56,681 bases of DNA from Bacteriovorax sp. Lineage in GTDB: Bacteria; Bdellovibrionota; Bacteriovoracia; Bacteriovoracales; Bacteriovoracaceae. This document shows positions 25,793-33,431 of this stretch, piece by piece. A program made the translations under genes and the position numbers. The notes under the pieces are model-generated. The model did not search any database and was not told the origin of the DNA. It worked only from the letters and a program-made list of their open reading frames with translations. Location of the stretch: the NCBI GenBank assembly GCA_014378525.1, contig JACMNL010000115.1:1-56681 (forward strand), given 5' to 3'. Positions within the stretch are counted from its first letter, which is position 1, and each line of letters opens with the position of its first letter.

Positions 25793-26200
25793 ATGATTTC
25801 CAGATGGAAAAAAAATTTATTAATTATCATCATGGTGATCAACATCCTTCCTATGGGTGCTGTATTTGTCTTGTACAGAATTGCTATGGCAACTGATCTT
25901 CCCGGCAGGGGCAATGGCCCGCAGGACGCTTTCAGGCACACCTACTCCTCAGCGTTGACCGCGAGATATATTTCGCCCAAGGCCGTTGAGCTGGTGAGTT
26001 TTTTATGTGAGCGCGATCATAACTCTCCGATGGACTTAATGGATATCCACAATAATAAAATCGGAGCTAAAATTGGTATTGGAGAAGGACCAATTTATGA
26101 AACTGTTGCAAAAAAAGTTCAGGAAGGACAGATTGATGCGAAAGATGCAGATGTCGTTACCTGGCTGGCAAAAAGTTATTGGGATGGCGACGGATTTTAA
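25793..26200 (+). CDS. DUF6973-like membrane-anchored protein
   Basis: A 135-residue protein with one N-terminal membrane anchor (KNLLIIIMVINILPMGAVFVLY, residues 6-27; shown for position). The rest contains NGPQDAFRHTYSSALTARY and MDLMDIHNNKIGAKIG, matching what I recall of DUF6973, a domain of unknown function with conserved Asp, Arg-His and His-Asn residues. These polar clusters look catalytic, and the domain would face the periplasm. It is divergent from the ATP-grasp gene (93 bases) and ends one base before the convergent Mpo1-like gene. Confidence 0.65.
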   Translation: MISRWKKNLLIIIMVINILPMGAVFVLYRIAMATDLPGRGNGPQDAFRHTYSSALTARYISPKAVELVSFLCERDHNSPMDLMDIHNNKIGAKIGIGEGPIYETVAKKVQEGQIDAKDADVVTWLAKSYWDGDGF

Positions 26201-26201
26201 T

Positions 26202-26498
26202 CTAGTTTGGTTTTTTTCGAAATAACATCATATAAAACATTTTGAAGTCCCCCATCAAACTCCAGACTGGATGCTTGAAAGTCGCAGGTCGATTCTGTTC
26301 AACGATAAAATGACCGACCCATGCGAAGGTATAGCCAACCAGTGGAACGATCCATAACATCTTCCAGCGCGCCGTCACAATAATAAAAATCACAATTAAA
26401 TGAACGATAAAAGTTCCGACAAAATGCAGCCTGCGGTTAGTCTGATTAGAATGCTCATTTAAATAGTAGGGCCAGAATTCTTTAAACGTTTTCATCAT
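26202..26498 (-). CDS. Mpo1-like (DUF962) membrane protein
   Basis: A 98-residue membrane protein of the DUF962 family. It shows the conserved start FKEFWPYYLNEHSNQTNRRLHFVGT with its HxxxxNRxLHxxG pattern and the later GHFIVEQNRPATFKHP block, with two membrane segments between. The yeast homologue Mpo1 is an Fe-dependent dioxygenase that alpha-oxidises 2-hydroxy fatty acids, and the same His and Asn residues are kept here. A role in fatty acid breakdown is therefore plausible. It is convergent with the DUF6973-like gene. Confidence 0.85.
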   Translation of the reverse strand: MMKTFKEFWPYYLNEHSNQTNRRLHFVGTFIVHLIVIFIIVTARWKMLWIVPLVGYTFAWVGHFIVEQNRPATFKHPVWSLMGDFKMFYMMLFRKKPN

Positions 26499-26569
26499 AA
26501 AATTTTAAACAAAAAGAGGAACTAAATCTATTCTATATGATACGGTTTTAAAGAGACCATGGAGGCCAG

Positions 26570-26863
26570 ATGAGCACAGTCACAATTATGTTCTGGATTC
26601 TAATGATAGGCTTCATAACAGGAGCTATCGGAAAATACTTTTCACCTCAACTTAAGCAGGGTGATCTTTTCATCGCTATGTTGCTTGGCCTAATAGGCTC
26701 TGTGATTTTTGGCTATATAGGTTCATTCACTAAGCTCTACATCTTCGGCGAACTCAAGGGCCTGATTGCATCCTTTATAGGAGCGGTCTTATTCGTAACT
26801 ATTTACCACTATAAGCTGGCGAAAAACGGCGTCCAGGAAAACGGTCTTCCCAAGGACGAATAA
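26570..26863 (+). CDS. GlsB/YeaQ-like membrane protein, second copy
   Basis: A 97-residue membrane protein with the same three-helix plan as the one at 22777-23034: FWILMIGFITGAIGKYFSP, then KQGDLFIAMLLGLIGSVIFGYIG and ASFIGAVLFVTIYHY. The charged linker between helices 1 and 2 is shorter in glycine, so it is a divergent paralogue rather than a recent duplicate. GGAGG lies seven bases upstream of the ATG. It stands alone, followed by an inverted repeat. Confidence 0.82.
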   Translation: MSTVTIMFWILMIGFITGAIGKYFSPQLKQGDLFIAMLLGLIGSVIFGYIGSFTKLYIFGELKGLIASFIGAVLFVTIYHYKLAKNGVQENGLPKDE

Positions 26864-26864
26864 A

Positions 26865-26887
26865 GACTGTCAAAACTTTTGACGGTC
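26865..26887 (+). repeat. Stem-loop after the second GlsB-like gene
   Basis: GACTGTCAAAA and TTTTGACGGTC pair with one T-G wobble around a single C, giving an almost perfect palindrome directly after the stop codon. No T-run follows on the plus strand, so it may stabilise the mRNA end or bind a protein rather than terminate. Confidence 0.5.
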
Positions 26888-26975
26888 ATAGTAACTATTA
26901 CAATCCCACTCCTCAATTTTTATCATGATGCTATTCTGTTGGCGTAACACAAACATTTGCACCAAAAGGTTAAGT

Positions 26976-27386
26976 ATGAAAACTCTTCTAGTGATGGGAC
27001 TTTTTACTCTTTCATCAACTGCTTTTTCTTCAGTAGTAAAGAGCTACGATGCTGAAAAAAAATGTAACCTGTTTCGCGTAGTAAGCGAAACTTCAAAAGC
27101 AAAACAAAACAATGAAACTGTTGTCTACGCAAAATCGGTATACGGAATAGCGATCGAAAATTTAGAAGTAGACTTCGATAATCGTGAAGCGAAAGTAAAC
27201 GTTATCATGAATATCGTTATGGGATTAAATCGTCCGGTAGTTGAAGGTAAAGCTACAATTGACGAAAACAACTCTCAATTTAAAGTATTAGTTAATCAAT
27301 TAAATCGTAAACTTTCTTTGCTTGAAAACATTTGTATTTCTAAAGATAATAAAATAGTTTACGGAAAAGTAGCTGAAACGAACTAG
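26976..27386 (+). CDS. Secreted protein of 136 residues, unknown
   Basis: An exported protein with signal peptide MKTLLVMGLFTLSSTAFS. The mature part is beta-rich, with two cysteines (KKCNLFRVV and ENICISKD) probably bridged. The pattern IAIENLEVDFDNREAKVNVIM suggests a small beta-sheet domain. I start it at 26976, where AAAGG lies seven bases upstream; a longer frame from 26925 would bury the signal peptide. It ends three bases before the convergent CNNM gene. No family is recognised, though its size and layout resemble the protein at 14782-15171. Confidence 0.72.
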   Translation: MKTLLVMGLFTLSSTAFSSVVKSYDAEKKCNLFRVVSETSKAKQNNETVVYAKSVYGIAIENLEVDFDNREAKVNVIMNIVMGLNRPVVEGKATIDENNSQFKVLVNQLNRKLSLLENICISKDNKIVYGKVAETN

Positions 27387-27389
27387 TCG

Positions 27390-28427
27390 TTATTTAAAAA
27401 TATTATTTCTACGTAAGAATAATTTAACTTTACCGTCTTCATCTTCATCAATAAAGTCACCGAAGACCTCTTCAAGAATGTCTTCGAGTGTGACTATTCC
27501 CTGTGGCTCTTCCAGACTTCCAACAACCATGAAATGCGCTTTTTTCTTCTGCATTGTTTTTAGAGCTAATAAAACTTTTGTATCAAGACTCAAGGCCTGA
27601 ATCGGTCTGACAAAACTAAGCCAGTTTTCACCCACGCCACTTTGGGAAAGATTTAGAAATTCTTTCGAGTGAAGGTAGCCGTAAACTTCGTTTGAATCCA
27701 CAACGGGAATTCTCGTTCTTCTCGTACTTAAAATAAGTGCAGATACTTCCTGTGCTTCAGCTGTTGAACTCAAGCGGTCTACTTTTTCCCACGGCACCAT
27801 AATCATCCCGATATTTTTTGAATCGAGATCCATCAGGTTGTGAAAATATTGTTTGTATTCGTGGCGAAGACCTTTTAGTGAAAGTTCTTCACCTTCTACA
27901 CTGACTTCTGCTTTTGGTTTTGATTTCAAAATAACTTTCAATATTAGGTCCGTTACTTTTTCCATCGGTGTAACTAAGGGGCCAAGAACTTTTTCAGCTA
28001 CTTTTAAGGCCGGAGCAAGTGCAAGCATGATGGGCATTGAAAATCTGATCGCTAAAGATTTTGGAACGAGCTCACCAATGATGACGGATAAAATAGTTAA
28101 AGGCGCAACGATAATAATAATGGAAAGTGTTTCGGCAAAAGAAGAACTTATCGTAAAGATTTCCATCAATTTCGGAGCGAGCATTTCTTCTGCACCAGCA
28201 CCAGAGACGGCAGCAGAGATGGCCCCCACAAGTGTAATACCGATTTGTACAACTGAGAGAATTCTCTCCGGCGATTTTCCCATCTGTTCGATGTAATCAG
28301 CGTTCTTATCACCAGTTAAAACTTTTTTGCGCAATGACCTGTCATCAATGGTCACAAAGGCCATTTCTGCACATGAGAGAACTGCATTCAGGAAAAGGCA
28401 TACACAAACAATTACTATCGTGATCAT
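27390..28427 (-). CDS. CNNM/CBS-domain membrane protein (hemolysin C-like)
   Basis: A 345-residue protein of the CorC/HlyC group. Residues 1-190 form the CNNM membrane domain (LNAVLSCAEMAFVTIDD, VGITLVGAISAAVSGAGAE, VIIGELVPKSLAIRF) and 215-330 form a CBS pair (MVPWEKVDRLSSTAEAQEV, HFMVVGSLEEPQGIVTLEDILEEVFGDF in parts). The usual C-terminal CorC_HlyC domain is missing; the chain stops 15 residues after the CBS pair. The family is linked to magnesium or sodium-coupled transport. The start at 28427 leaves 46 bases to the divergent gene; upstream ATGs at 28475 and 28565 are open but overlap that gene. No strong ribosome-binding site decides. Confidence 0.85.
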   Translation of the reverse strand: MITIVIVCVCLFLNAVLSCAEMAFVTIDDRSLRKKVLTGDKNADYIEQMGKSPERILSVVQIGITLVGAISAAVSGAGAEEMLAPKLMEIFTISSSFAETLSIIIIVAPLTILSVIIGELVPKSLAIRFSMPIMLALAPALKVAEKVLGPLVTPMEKVTDLILKVILKSKPKAEVSVEGEELSLKGLRHEYKQYFHNLMDLDSKNIGMIMVPWEKVDRLSSTAEAQEVSALILSTRRTRIPVVDSNEVYGYLHSKEFLNLSQSGVGENWLSFVRPIQALSLDTKVLLALKTMQKKKAHFMVVGSLEEPQGIVTLEDILEEVFGDFIDEDEDGKVKLFLRRNNIFK

Positions 28428-28473
28428 AGATAAATATTTGCACGCCAGCGTTAGACTTGCTAGGATTATTTGC

Positions 28474-29142
28474 ATGAATACACTATCAATATCATCAATC
28501 GACAATTCCCGTTGCGAGCTGATCGAATTTAAGCGATTGGCACACGAGTATTGTGAAATTATCAATCAATTTGGCTATAAAGTGAAACCCCACAGAGACT
28601 GGAAGGTATTACATTTTGAAAAGTGCGCACTCCCGCAAAAAAAGCGCGCGATATTATTTCTTGATGCCAATATTGAAATCTTAAAAGAGTGTATTGCATC
28701 CGGAGAAAATCCAAGAAATTCGGCACGACTTTTGTGGAGAATTTTAAGAAAAATTAAAGCGACTCCTGAAGCAGATATTTTTGATAAAATGCTTGAGACT
28801 GACGTAGTGGAAGTTTATCTCGATGACCATACTCAGATCTTCAGGAATCTGGAATTTTTTAACTATACTTCATTTACGATTGACGAATTATTATGTGGTC
28901 CCTGGCACAAGCTTTATAAACGAGACTGGATTCCCACACTTCGCATGATGAGGATGGCCGTGAAAATTTTTGCCGGAAGATTAAACTCAACTTCTGCGTG
29001 GAATGTTCCGACACACGTATTCTATGAAGTGGGCAGCGAAGAAACACTCAAACAAACGATTGAGTTAAAATATCTTTCACCGCTTAAGAGCAATGGAAAA
29101 ATGATGGGTGCAATCTGTACCAGCGCGGCCTCTCGCTGCTAA
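28474..29142 (+). CDS. Soluble protein of 222 residues, unknown
   Basis: I do not recognise this protein. It has no signal peptide or membrane segment. Two regions stand out: a dense basic-aromatic stretch (HRDWKVLHFEKCALPQKKR in parts) and IYDDHTQIFRNLEFFNYTSF-like sequence at about 115-130 that recalls a PAS or heme-NO-type fold, without certainty. The start at 28474 has AGGA nine bases upstream. An XRE regulator gene follows after 20 bases and is probably co-transcribed, so the pair may be a sensor and its regulator, but this is inference. Confidence 0.65.
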   Translation: MNTLSISSIDNSRCELIEFKRLAHEYCEIINQFGYKVKPHRDWKVLHFEKCALPQKKRAILFLDANIEILKECIASGENPRNSARLLWRILRKIKATPEADIFDKMLETDVVEVYLDDHTQIFRNLEFFNYTSFTIDELLCGPWHKLYKRDWIPTLRMMRMAVKIFAGRLNSTSAWNVPTHVFYEVGSEETLKQTIELKYLSPLKSNGKMMGAICTSAASRC

Positions 29143-29162
29143 ATACTTAGGAAGAATCTAAC

Positions 29163-29468
29163 ATGGCCAAAAAAGTAAAATCAAAACGCGATTCAAAAAA
29201 GATCAGAGAAACTCTGGGATCGTTTATTAAAGAAAACCGCCTTGAGAAAAATTACTCTCAGGCAGAACTTGCAGCAGCATTAGGGTACTCAAGCCCGCAG
29301 TTTATTTCTGACTGGGAAAGAGGAGTTTCATCTCCACCGCTGAAAAAACTTCCGGAACTAGCAAATGAGCTCGATGTAAAAATGGAAAAATTATTTGATT
29401 TGCTTTTAGAACTTGCGACAACGCAGCTGACGACGAATTTAAAAGAAGAGTACAAAAAGATTTCTTAG
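29163..29468 (+). CDS. XRE-family DNA-binding protein
   Basis: A 101-residue protein with a lambda-repressor-like helix-turn-helix at about 16-72: LGSFIKENRLEKNYSQAELA, then SSPQFISDWERGVSSPPL as recognition region. A short helical C-terminus (residues 75-101) may dimerise. It follows the unknown gene by 20 bases and ends before a strong bidirectional terminator. No addiction-type toxin gene is adjacent. Target genes are unknown. Confidence 0.85.
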   Translation: MAKKVKSKRDSKKIRETLGSFIKENRLEKNYSQAELAAALGYSSPQFISDWERGVSSPPLKKLPELANELDVKMEKLFDLLLELATTQLTTNLKEEYKKIS

Positions 29469-29476
29469 ATAACAAA

Positions 29477-29505
29477 AAGGGCCCAATTCTGGGCCCTTCT
29501 TATTT
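29477..29505. terminator. Bidirectional terminator between xre and ompA
   Basis: AAGGGCCC (29477-29484) and GGGCCCTT (29491-29498) form an 8-bp stem with a six-base loop. A run of A precedes it and T-rich sequence follows, so it can end transcripts of both convergent genes. Confidence 0.85.
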
Positions 29506-29509
29506 ATAA

Positions 29510-30556
29510 TTACTTTGAAGTTAAAACGGCTACAACTCTTCTGTTGGCCTGTCTTCCTTCCGGTGTGCTGTTATCTTGTAAAGGATCTTTCGGTCCGTAT
29601 CCTTTAGCTGTTAAACGAGATTTTGCAACCCCTTCTTTCACTAGTGCATTCATAACAGCGTTCGCTCTCTGCTCTGATAGTGCTGTGTTTTTCGCCGCTG
29701 AACCAGTGTTGTCTGTGTATCCTTCGATCGTTGCATTTACTTCAGGGTATTTTTGTAAGAACGCTGCGACTTCTTTCATGTGAGCATTGTACTTAGGTGC
29801 AAGAGCAGCTTTACCGCTTGCGAATTCTACGTTGATTTGCATTGAAGCTTTTTCATCAACTGCACATCCGATAGAGTTAACTTTTACACCTGCTGGTGTG
29901 CTTGGACATTTATCTTCGTTATCTTTTATTCCATCTCCGTCTGAATCAAGATTGCTTTCATCAACGAATGTAGATTTTGGAGCTTCTTTAACTTCTTCTT
30001 TACGAGATGGACGAGAGTTGTCTCCACCGAAGTACCAAGTAAGTGCCAGAGTTGGTGCGATTACATGAGCTCTTCCACCAGGCATATCGCCCATAAATTT
30101 TGAAACATATTGGTAGTCAGCAAATAATCCAACTGAAAACCATTGTGAGACACCGTATTCAGCTCCTAAACGAACAAGGCCGGTTAGTTTTGCGCTTTTT
30201 GGAAAGTAGTTTTTAATTTTTGTTAATCCAACTCCAAGGCCCACGATTGGAGAAAAATCAGCAGCTCCTGCAACTCTGAAAACACCAAGAACGTTCAGGT
30301 TGTCGAATGCTAAATTTGTTTTATCAAATTCAGTTCTGGAAACACCAATTTCAAGGTTGAATGATTGATTGAAGTGGTAACGGCCGTGGACTCCATATCC
30401 GAAGTCACCATCTGCAGCTCTGTTGAATGCATTTCCAAAAACCGGAATTGCATATCCACCGCTGATTCCAAGTCCAAATTTATTTGTCATGTCATAAGCT
30501 GAAGCTGAAGTTGCGAATGCTGCCATAGCAAGCACAACCAGGATTTTTTTAAACAT
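29510..30556 (-). CDS. OmpA-family outer membrane protein
   Basis: A 348-residue outer-membrane protein. After the signal peptide (MFKKILVVLAMAAFATSASA), residues 21-190 form an eight-strand barrel with alternating hydrophobic strands. A calcium-binding type 3 thrombospondin-like linker follows (DSDGDGIKDNEDKCP, with CAVD closing the disulfide), then the peptidoglycan-binding OmpA domain at about 230-348 (IEGYTDNTG, NTALSEQRANAVMNALV, GRQANRRVV). It ties the outer membrane to the cell wall. GGAGG precedes the ATG at 30556; a longer frame is unsupported. CGCATT-AAACAA-AATGCG (30599-30616), 43 bases upstream, is a perfect inverted repeat. Confidence 0.94.
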   Translation of the reverse strand: MFKKILVVLAMAAFATSASAYDMTNKFGLGISGGYAIPVFGNAFNRAADGDFGYGVHGRYHFNQSFNLEIGVSRTEFDKTNLAFDNLNVLGVFRVAGAADFSPIVGLGVGLTKIKNYFPKSAKLTGLVRLGAEYGVSQWFSVGLFADYQYVSKFMGDMPGGRAHVIAPTLALTWYFGGDNSRPSRKEEVKEAPKSTFVDESNLDSDGDGIKDNEDKCPSTPAGVKVNSIGCAVDEKASMQINVEFASGKAALAPKYNAHMKEVAAFLQKYPEVNATIEGYTDNTGSAAKNTALSEQRANAVMNALVKEGVAKSRLTAKGYGPKDPLQDNSTPEGRQANRRVVAVLTSK

Positions 30557-30700
30557 CTTATTCCTCCGTAGAATTAAAAAAAGCACTGTAATAGGTATCG
30601 CATTAAACAAAATGCGTCTACGATTTTATTTAATTTCAGGAATACGCGAAAATACTTTTCTCTCTTTTCTCTGAATCTCAGTTAGTGTTAGGATCATTTC

Positions 30701-31201
30701 ATGATTCACTACAAAACTATGACCTCTCCTATAGGAATAATCACACTCGTCGCCTCTGAAGGTGCTCTTATTGCTTTATACGTTAAAGATGAAGAGAAGC
30801 CTAAGATGGCCGGTGCAGTGAAAAATGACTCACACAAAATTCTCGCGCTTGCTTCAAAACAATTGAATGAATATTTTTCCGGGAAGAGAAAAAATTTTGA
30901 TCTTCCTCTTAGTCCTGAAGGAACAGAGTTTCAGAATAAAGTCTGGGATGCACTTTTAAAAATTCCTTATGGCGAAGTCTGGAGTTACGGGAAACAAGCG
31001 GTGTATTTAAAATCGCCGAATGCTCAAAGAGCAGTTGGTGGGGCGAATGGAAAGAATCCGATTCCGGTAATTATTCCTTGTCACAGAGTGATCGGGTCGA
31101 CGGGAAAGTTGACCGGTTTTGCTGGTGGGATGGAAATGAAAATTTTTCTGTTGAAGCTAGAAGGCCATGAGGTTGATCCTCATGGCCTTAAATTAATGTA
31201 G
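30701..31201 (+). CDS. ogt: Methylated-DNA--protein-cysteine methyltransferase
   Basis: This suicide repair protein takes methyl groups from O6-methylguanine onto its own cysteine. The acceptor is Cys127 in IPVIIPCHRV; the helix-turn-helix with the Arg finger is NAQRAVGGANGKNPIP at about 107-122. At 166 residues it has the Ogt/MGMT core and a short N-terminal domain, so the adaptive-response Ada N-domain is absent. The last codons form a perfect 12-bp DNA inverted repeat. It is divergent from ompA (144 bases) and convergent with the potassium importer gene. Confidence 0.95.
   Translation: MIHYKTMTSPIGIITLVASEGALIALYVKDEEKPKMAGAVKNDSHKILALASKQLNEYFSGKRKNFDLPLSPEGTEFQNKVWDALLKIPYGEVWSYGKQAVYLKSPNAQRAVGGANGKNPIPVIIPCHRVIGSTGKLTGFAGGMEMKIFLLKLEGHEVDPHGLKLM
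31161..31189. repeat. Perfect 12-bp hairpin inside the end of ogt
   Basis: AAGGCCATGAGG (31161-31172) and CCTCATGGCCTT (31178-31189) are exact complements around TTGAT. The repeat encodes the last residues of Ogt and lies 13 bases past the stop of the convergent importer gene. No T-run follows on either strand, so it is terminator-like only in shape, yet could block both converging transcripts. Confidence 0.65.
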
Positions 31202-33109
31202 CTACTTAGCTTTTTTTTCTCTTTTTTCCAAATGATAAGGAACCGCTGTCACGATAACGCTTTCTATTTTTTGTAGCTCATCATAGAGACCTCGGGCATT
31301 TTTAGAGTGCAGTAGATGTCCAAAATTTCCGGGAACAACAAGCTGCCCTGTAATGATATGAACAACTCCATGAGGCATCTCAACTTTTAACTTGCGAAGG
31401 AATTCAGTAACAGGCTCAAGAAGTAAACGATATGGTGAATATAGAAATACGAGTTCACTCTCCCCAATTATCTCATTCCATTTCTTCTGCACTTCTTCAG
31501 CTCGAGCGTGATCAAAATTTACATGTAGGGCAATCCATGGATGACCAAGTGTTTTCGCAAATCGAATCATTCTTAGCGTTCCAGTGTTAACATCATCAAC
31601 GAGTATGATCGTTTTCATGTGTGGATAAGATGTAACGGAAATCTTTTTCCATGGAAGCGTAAGAAATTTTCCAACACGTTTATAATGACTATGAATGCGG
31701 AAGAAAATCCAAACCATGGCCGGTATTAAAAAAACTGTTACCCATGCACCAGAAGAGAATTTTGTAATAGCAAAAATCGCCATAACTAATCCTGAGGCCA
31801 GTGCGCCTATGAAGTTGATCATTTGTTTAAAGCGCCACCCTTTCAAATGATGAGCTTCTTCTTGTCCGTTTAATTCATGTTCATGGGCCTGCTTCTTTCC
31901 AATTTTCTGCCAACGTACAACCATTCCAACTTGAGAGAGAGTAAAACTCATAAAAACGCCAATAGCATAGAGTGGAATGAGCGCTGAGGTATGAGCGTTG
32001 AAAATAAAAATAAGTGCTCCGGCAGAGACACTTAAAAAAATAATTCCCCAACTAAAAACCAAACGTCCACTTTTGTAAGTTAATTGACGAGGTAAAAATC
32101 CATCTCCCGCATGAAGAGCACACAACCTTGGAAAATCTGCATAGCTGGTATTCGCTGCCATTATCAAAATAATAGTCGTTCCGGCCATTAGTAAATTATA
32201 CATGAGGCCTTTGCCGTAAATAGCACGTCCCAGTTGAGAAATAATGGTTTCACTTTCCGAAGGTAGTGCGTGAATATGAACTGAAAGGTATGTAATTCCA
32301 AGAAAAAGAAAACCTAAAATAAGTCCCATAAAGACCATCGTATTGGCAGCATTTTTACTACGTGGCTCTTTAAAAGCTGTAATTCCATTTGATATCGCCT
32401 CCACTCCAGTGAGCGCTGTGCAACCACTACTAAAAGCACGAAGAATTAAAAACATTGTTAAAGGTTGTAAAGTTGTCTTTATCATCTCTACGCCTTCAAC
32501 AGGCATAAGTGTGCCGTGAAATGTTTTCCAAAGACCTATACCCACTGTGCACGAACTCACGATTACGAAAAAATAAGTTGGAAAAGCAAAGGCCGTTCCC
32601 GACTCCTTCACTCCTCGAAGATTCATGAGCATCATAAATCCTATAAGTCCTAAACATAGCGTCACTTGATGAGGAAGAAGATTTGGAAAAACTGAAACAA
32701 TTTGATCTGTACCACTCGAGATACTGACGGCAACAGTAAGAATATAATCCATCAATAGTGCAGCCCCCGCAGTTTGCGCGGCCCCTTCACCTAAATTATC
32801 TTTTGCAACAATGTATGCGCCACCTCCATCAGGATAGGCAAAAATAGTTTGGCGATATGACATGGTAAGAATGGCCAAGAGGAGAATAATAACTCCTGCG
32901 ATTGGAAGGGAAAGATGAAAAGCAGCAACACCTGCAATTGCTAATATTAGTAGAATTTCCTGAGTAGCATAGGCAACACTCGAGAGAGCATCAGAAGCAA
33001 AAACAGCAAGCCCAACTGCTTTACCAATGGTTTGGTTATGGGCCTCTTCGTTATGAATCGGTTTACCAAAAAAAATTCGAGAGAGACCGTTTTTGATATG
33101 CGTGTCCAA
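31202..33109 (-). CDS. KimA-like APC-family potassium importer
   Basis: A 635-residue inner-membrane transporter. It matches KimA (YdaO) of Bacillus subtilis over its length by eye: FFGKPI start, ASDALSSVAYATQEILL, YRQTIFAYPDGGGAYIVAKDNLG in parts, MDYILTVAVSISSGTDQI and FSSGCTALTGVEAISNGI, about 12 membrane segments to residue 480, and a cytoplasmic USP-like domain at about 500-620 that ends VIVTAVPYHLEK. KimA takes up K+ with protons and is inhibited by c-di-AMP in Firmicutes. The start is TTG with AAGG seven bases upstream; no ATG fits better. No c-di-AMP enzyme is in the window. Confidence 0.88.
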   Translation of the reverse strand: MDTHIKNGLSRIFFGKPIHNEEAHNQTIGKAVGLAVFASDALSSVAYATQEILLILAIAGVAAFHLSLPIAGVIILLLAILTMSYRQTIFAYPDGGGAYIVAKDNLGEGAAQTAGAALLMDYILTVAVSISSGTDQIVSVFPNLLPHQVTLCLGLIGFMMLMNLRGVKESGTAFAFPTYFFVIVSSCTVGIGLWKTFHGTLMPVEGVEMIKTTLQPLTMFLILRAFSSGCTALTGVEAISNGITAFKEPRSKNAANTMVFMGLILGFLFLGITYLSVHIHALPSESETIISQLGRAIYGKGLMYNLLMAGTTIILIMAANTSYADFPRLCALHAGDGFLPRQLTYKSGRLVFSWGIIFLSVSAGALIFIFNAHTSALIPLYAIGVFMSFTLSQVGMVVRWQKIGKKQAHEHELNGQEEAHHLKGWRFKQMINFIGALASGLVMAIFAITKFSSGAWVTVFLIPAMVWIFFRIHSHYKRVGKFLTLPWKKISVTSYPHMKTIILVDDVNTGTLRMIRFAKTLGHPWIALHVNFDHARAEEVQKKWNEIIGESELVFLYSPYRLLLEPVTEFLRKLKVEMPHGVVHIITGQLVVPGNFGHLLHSKNARGLYDELQKIESVIVTAVPYHLEKREKKAK

Positions 33110-33375
33110 TTGATGACCTTGAGTAAAAAATTAATAAAGATTTAAATTATACTTTTCAGTTTTACCTGTCATCCAACAATAAATTAAATGGATGGTTTTA
33201 CTAAAATCTTTACTTTATTTTTATGCCCCTATGTGTCTTTTTTCATAAGTCTGAAACCATTTAGTCAATAATCGTACATCGCTAATAAATGTAGTAGTTG
33301 AAGTCATAAATTTAAATTATTTGAAGTGAGTTAATTTTGTAAGCTACTTTGCCAGCAGTCTTTAAAAAGTAAGTG
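33110..33375. other. Gene-free spacer upstream of the potassium importer
   Basis: This AT-rich stretch holds the leader and promoter of the importer gene, but I see no convincing promoter, small gene or ydaO-type c-di-AMP riboswitch fold in it. A weak inverted repeat, CATCC...GGATG, lies near 33171-33195. Confidence 0.4.
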
Positions 33376-33405
33376 AAAAACCCCAGAACTTCTGAGGTCT
33401 TTTTA
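33376..33405. terminator. Terminator after the PLD-like lipoprotein gene
   Basis: CCCCAGA and TCTGAGG pair around a three-base loop with one C-A mismatch. A5 precedes and T5 follows, so it can act on the minus strand for the lipoprotein gene 27 bases upstream, and also on the plus strand. Confidence 0.65.
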
Positions 33406-33431
33406 TTAAAAATCTTTTTTTGCAAAAAAAG

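Noticed and set aside
33110-33431. c-di-AMP (ydaO) riboswitch upstream of the KimA-like gene
   Set aside because: The leader is AT-rich and lacks the conserved paired blocks; only a weak short inverted repeat is seen.
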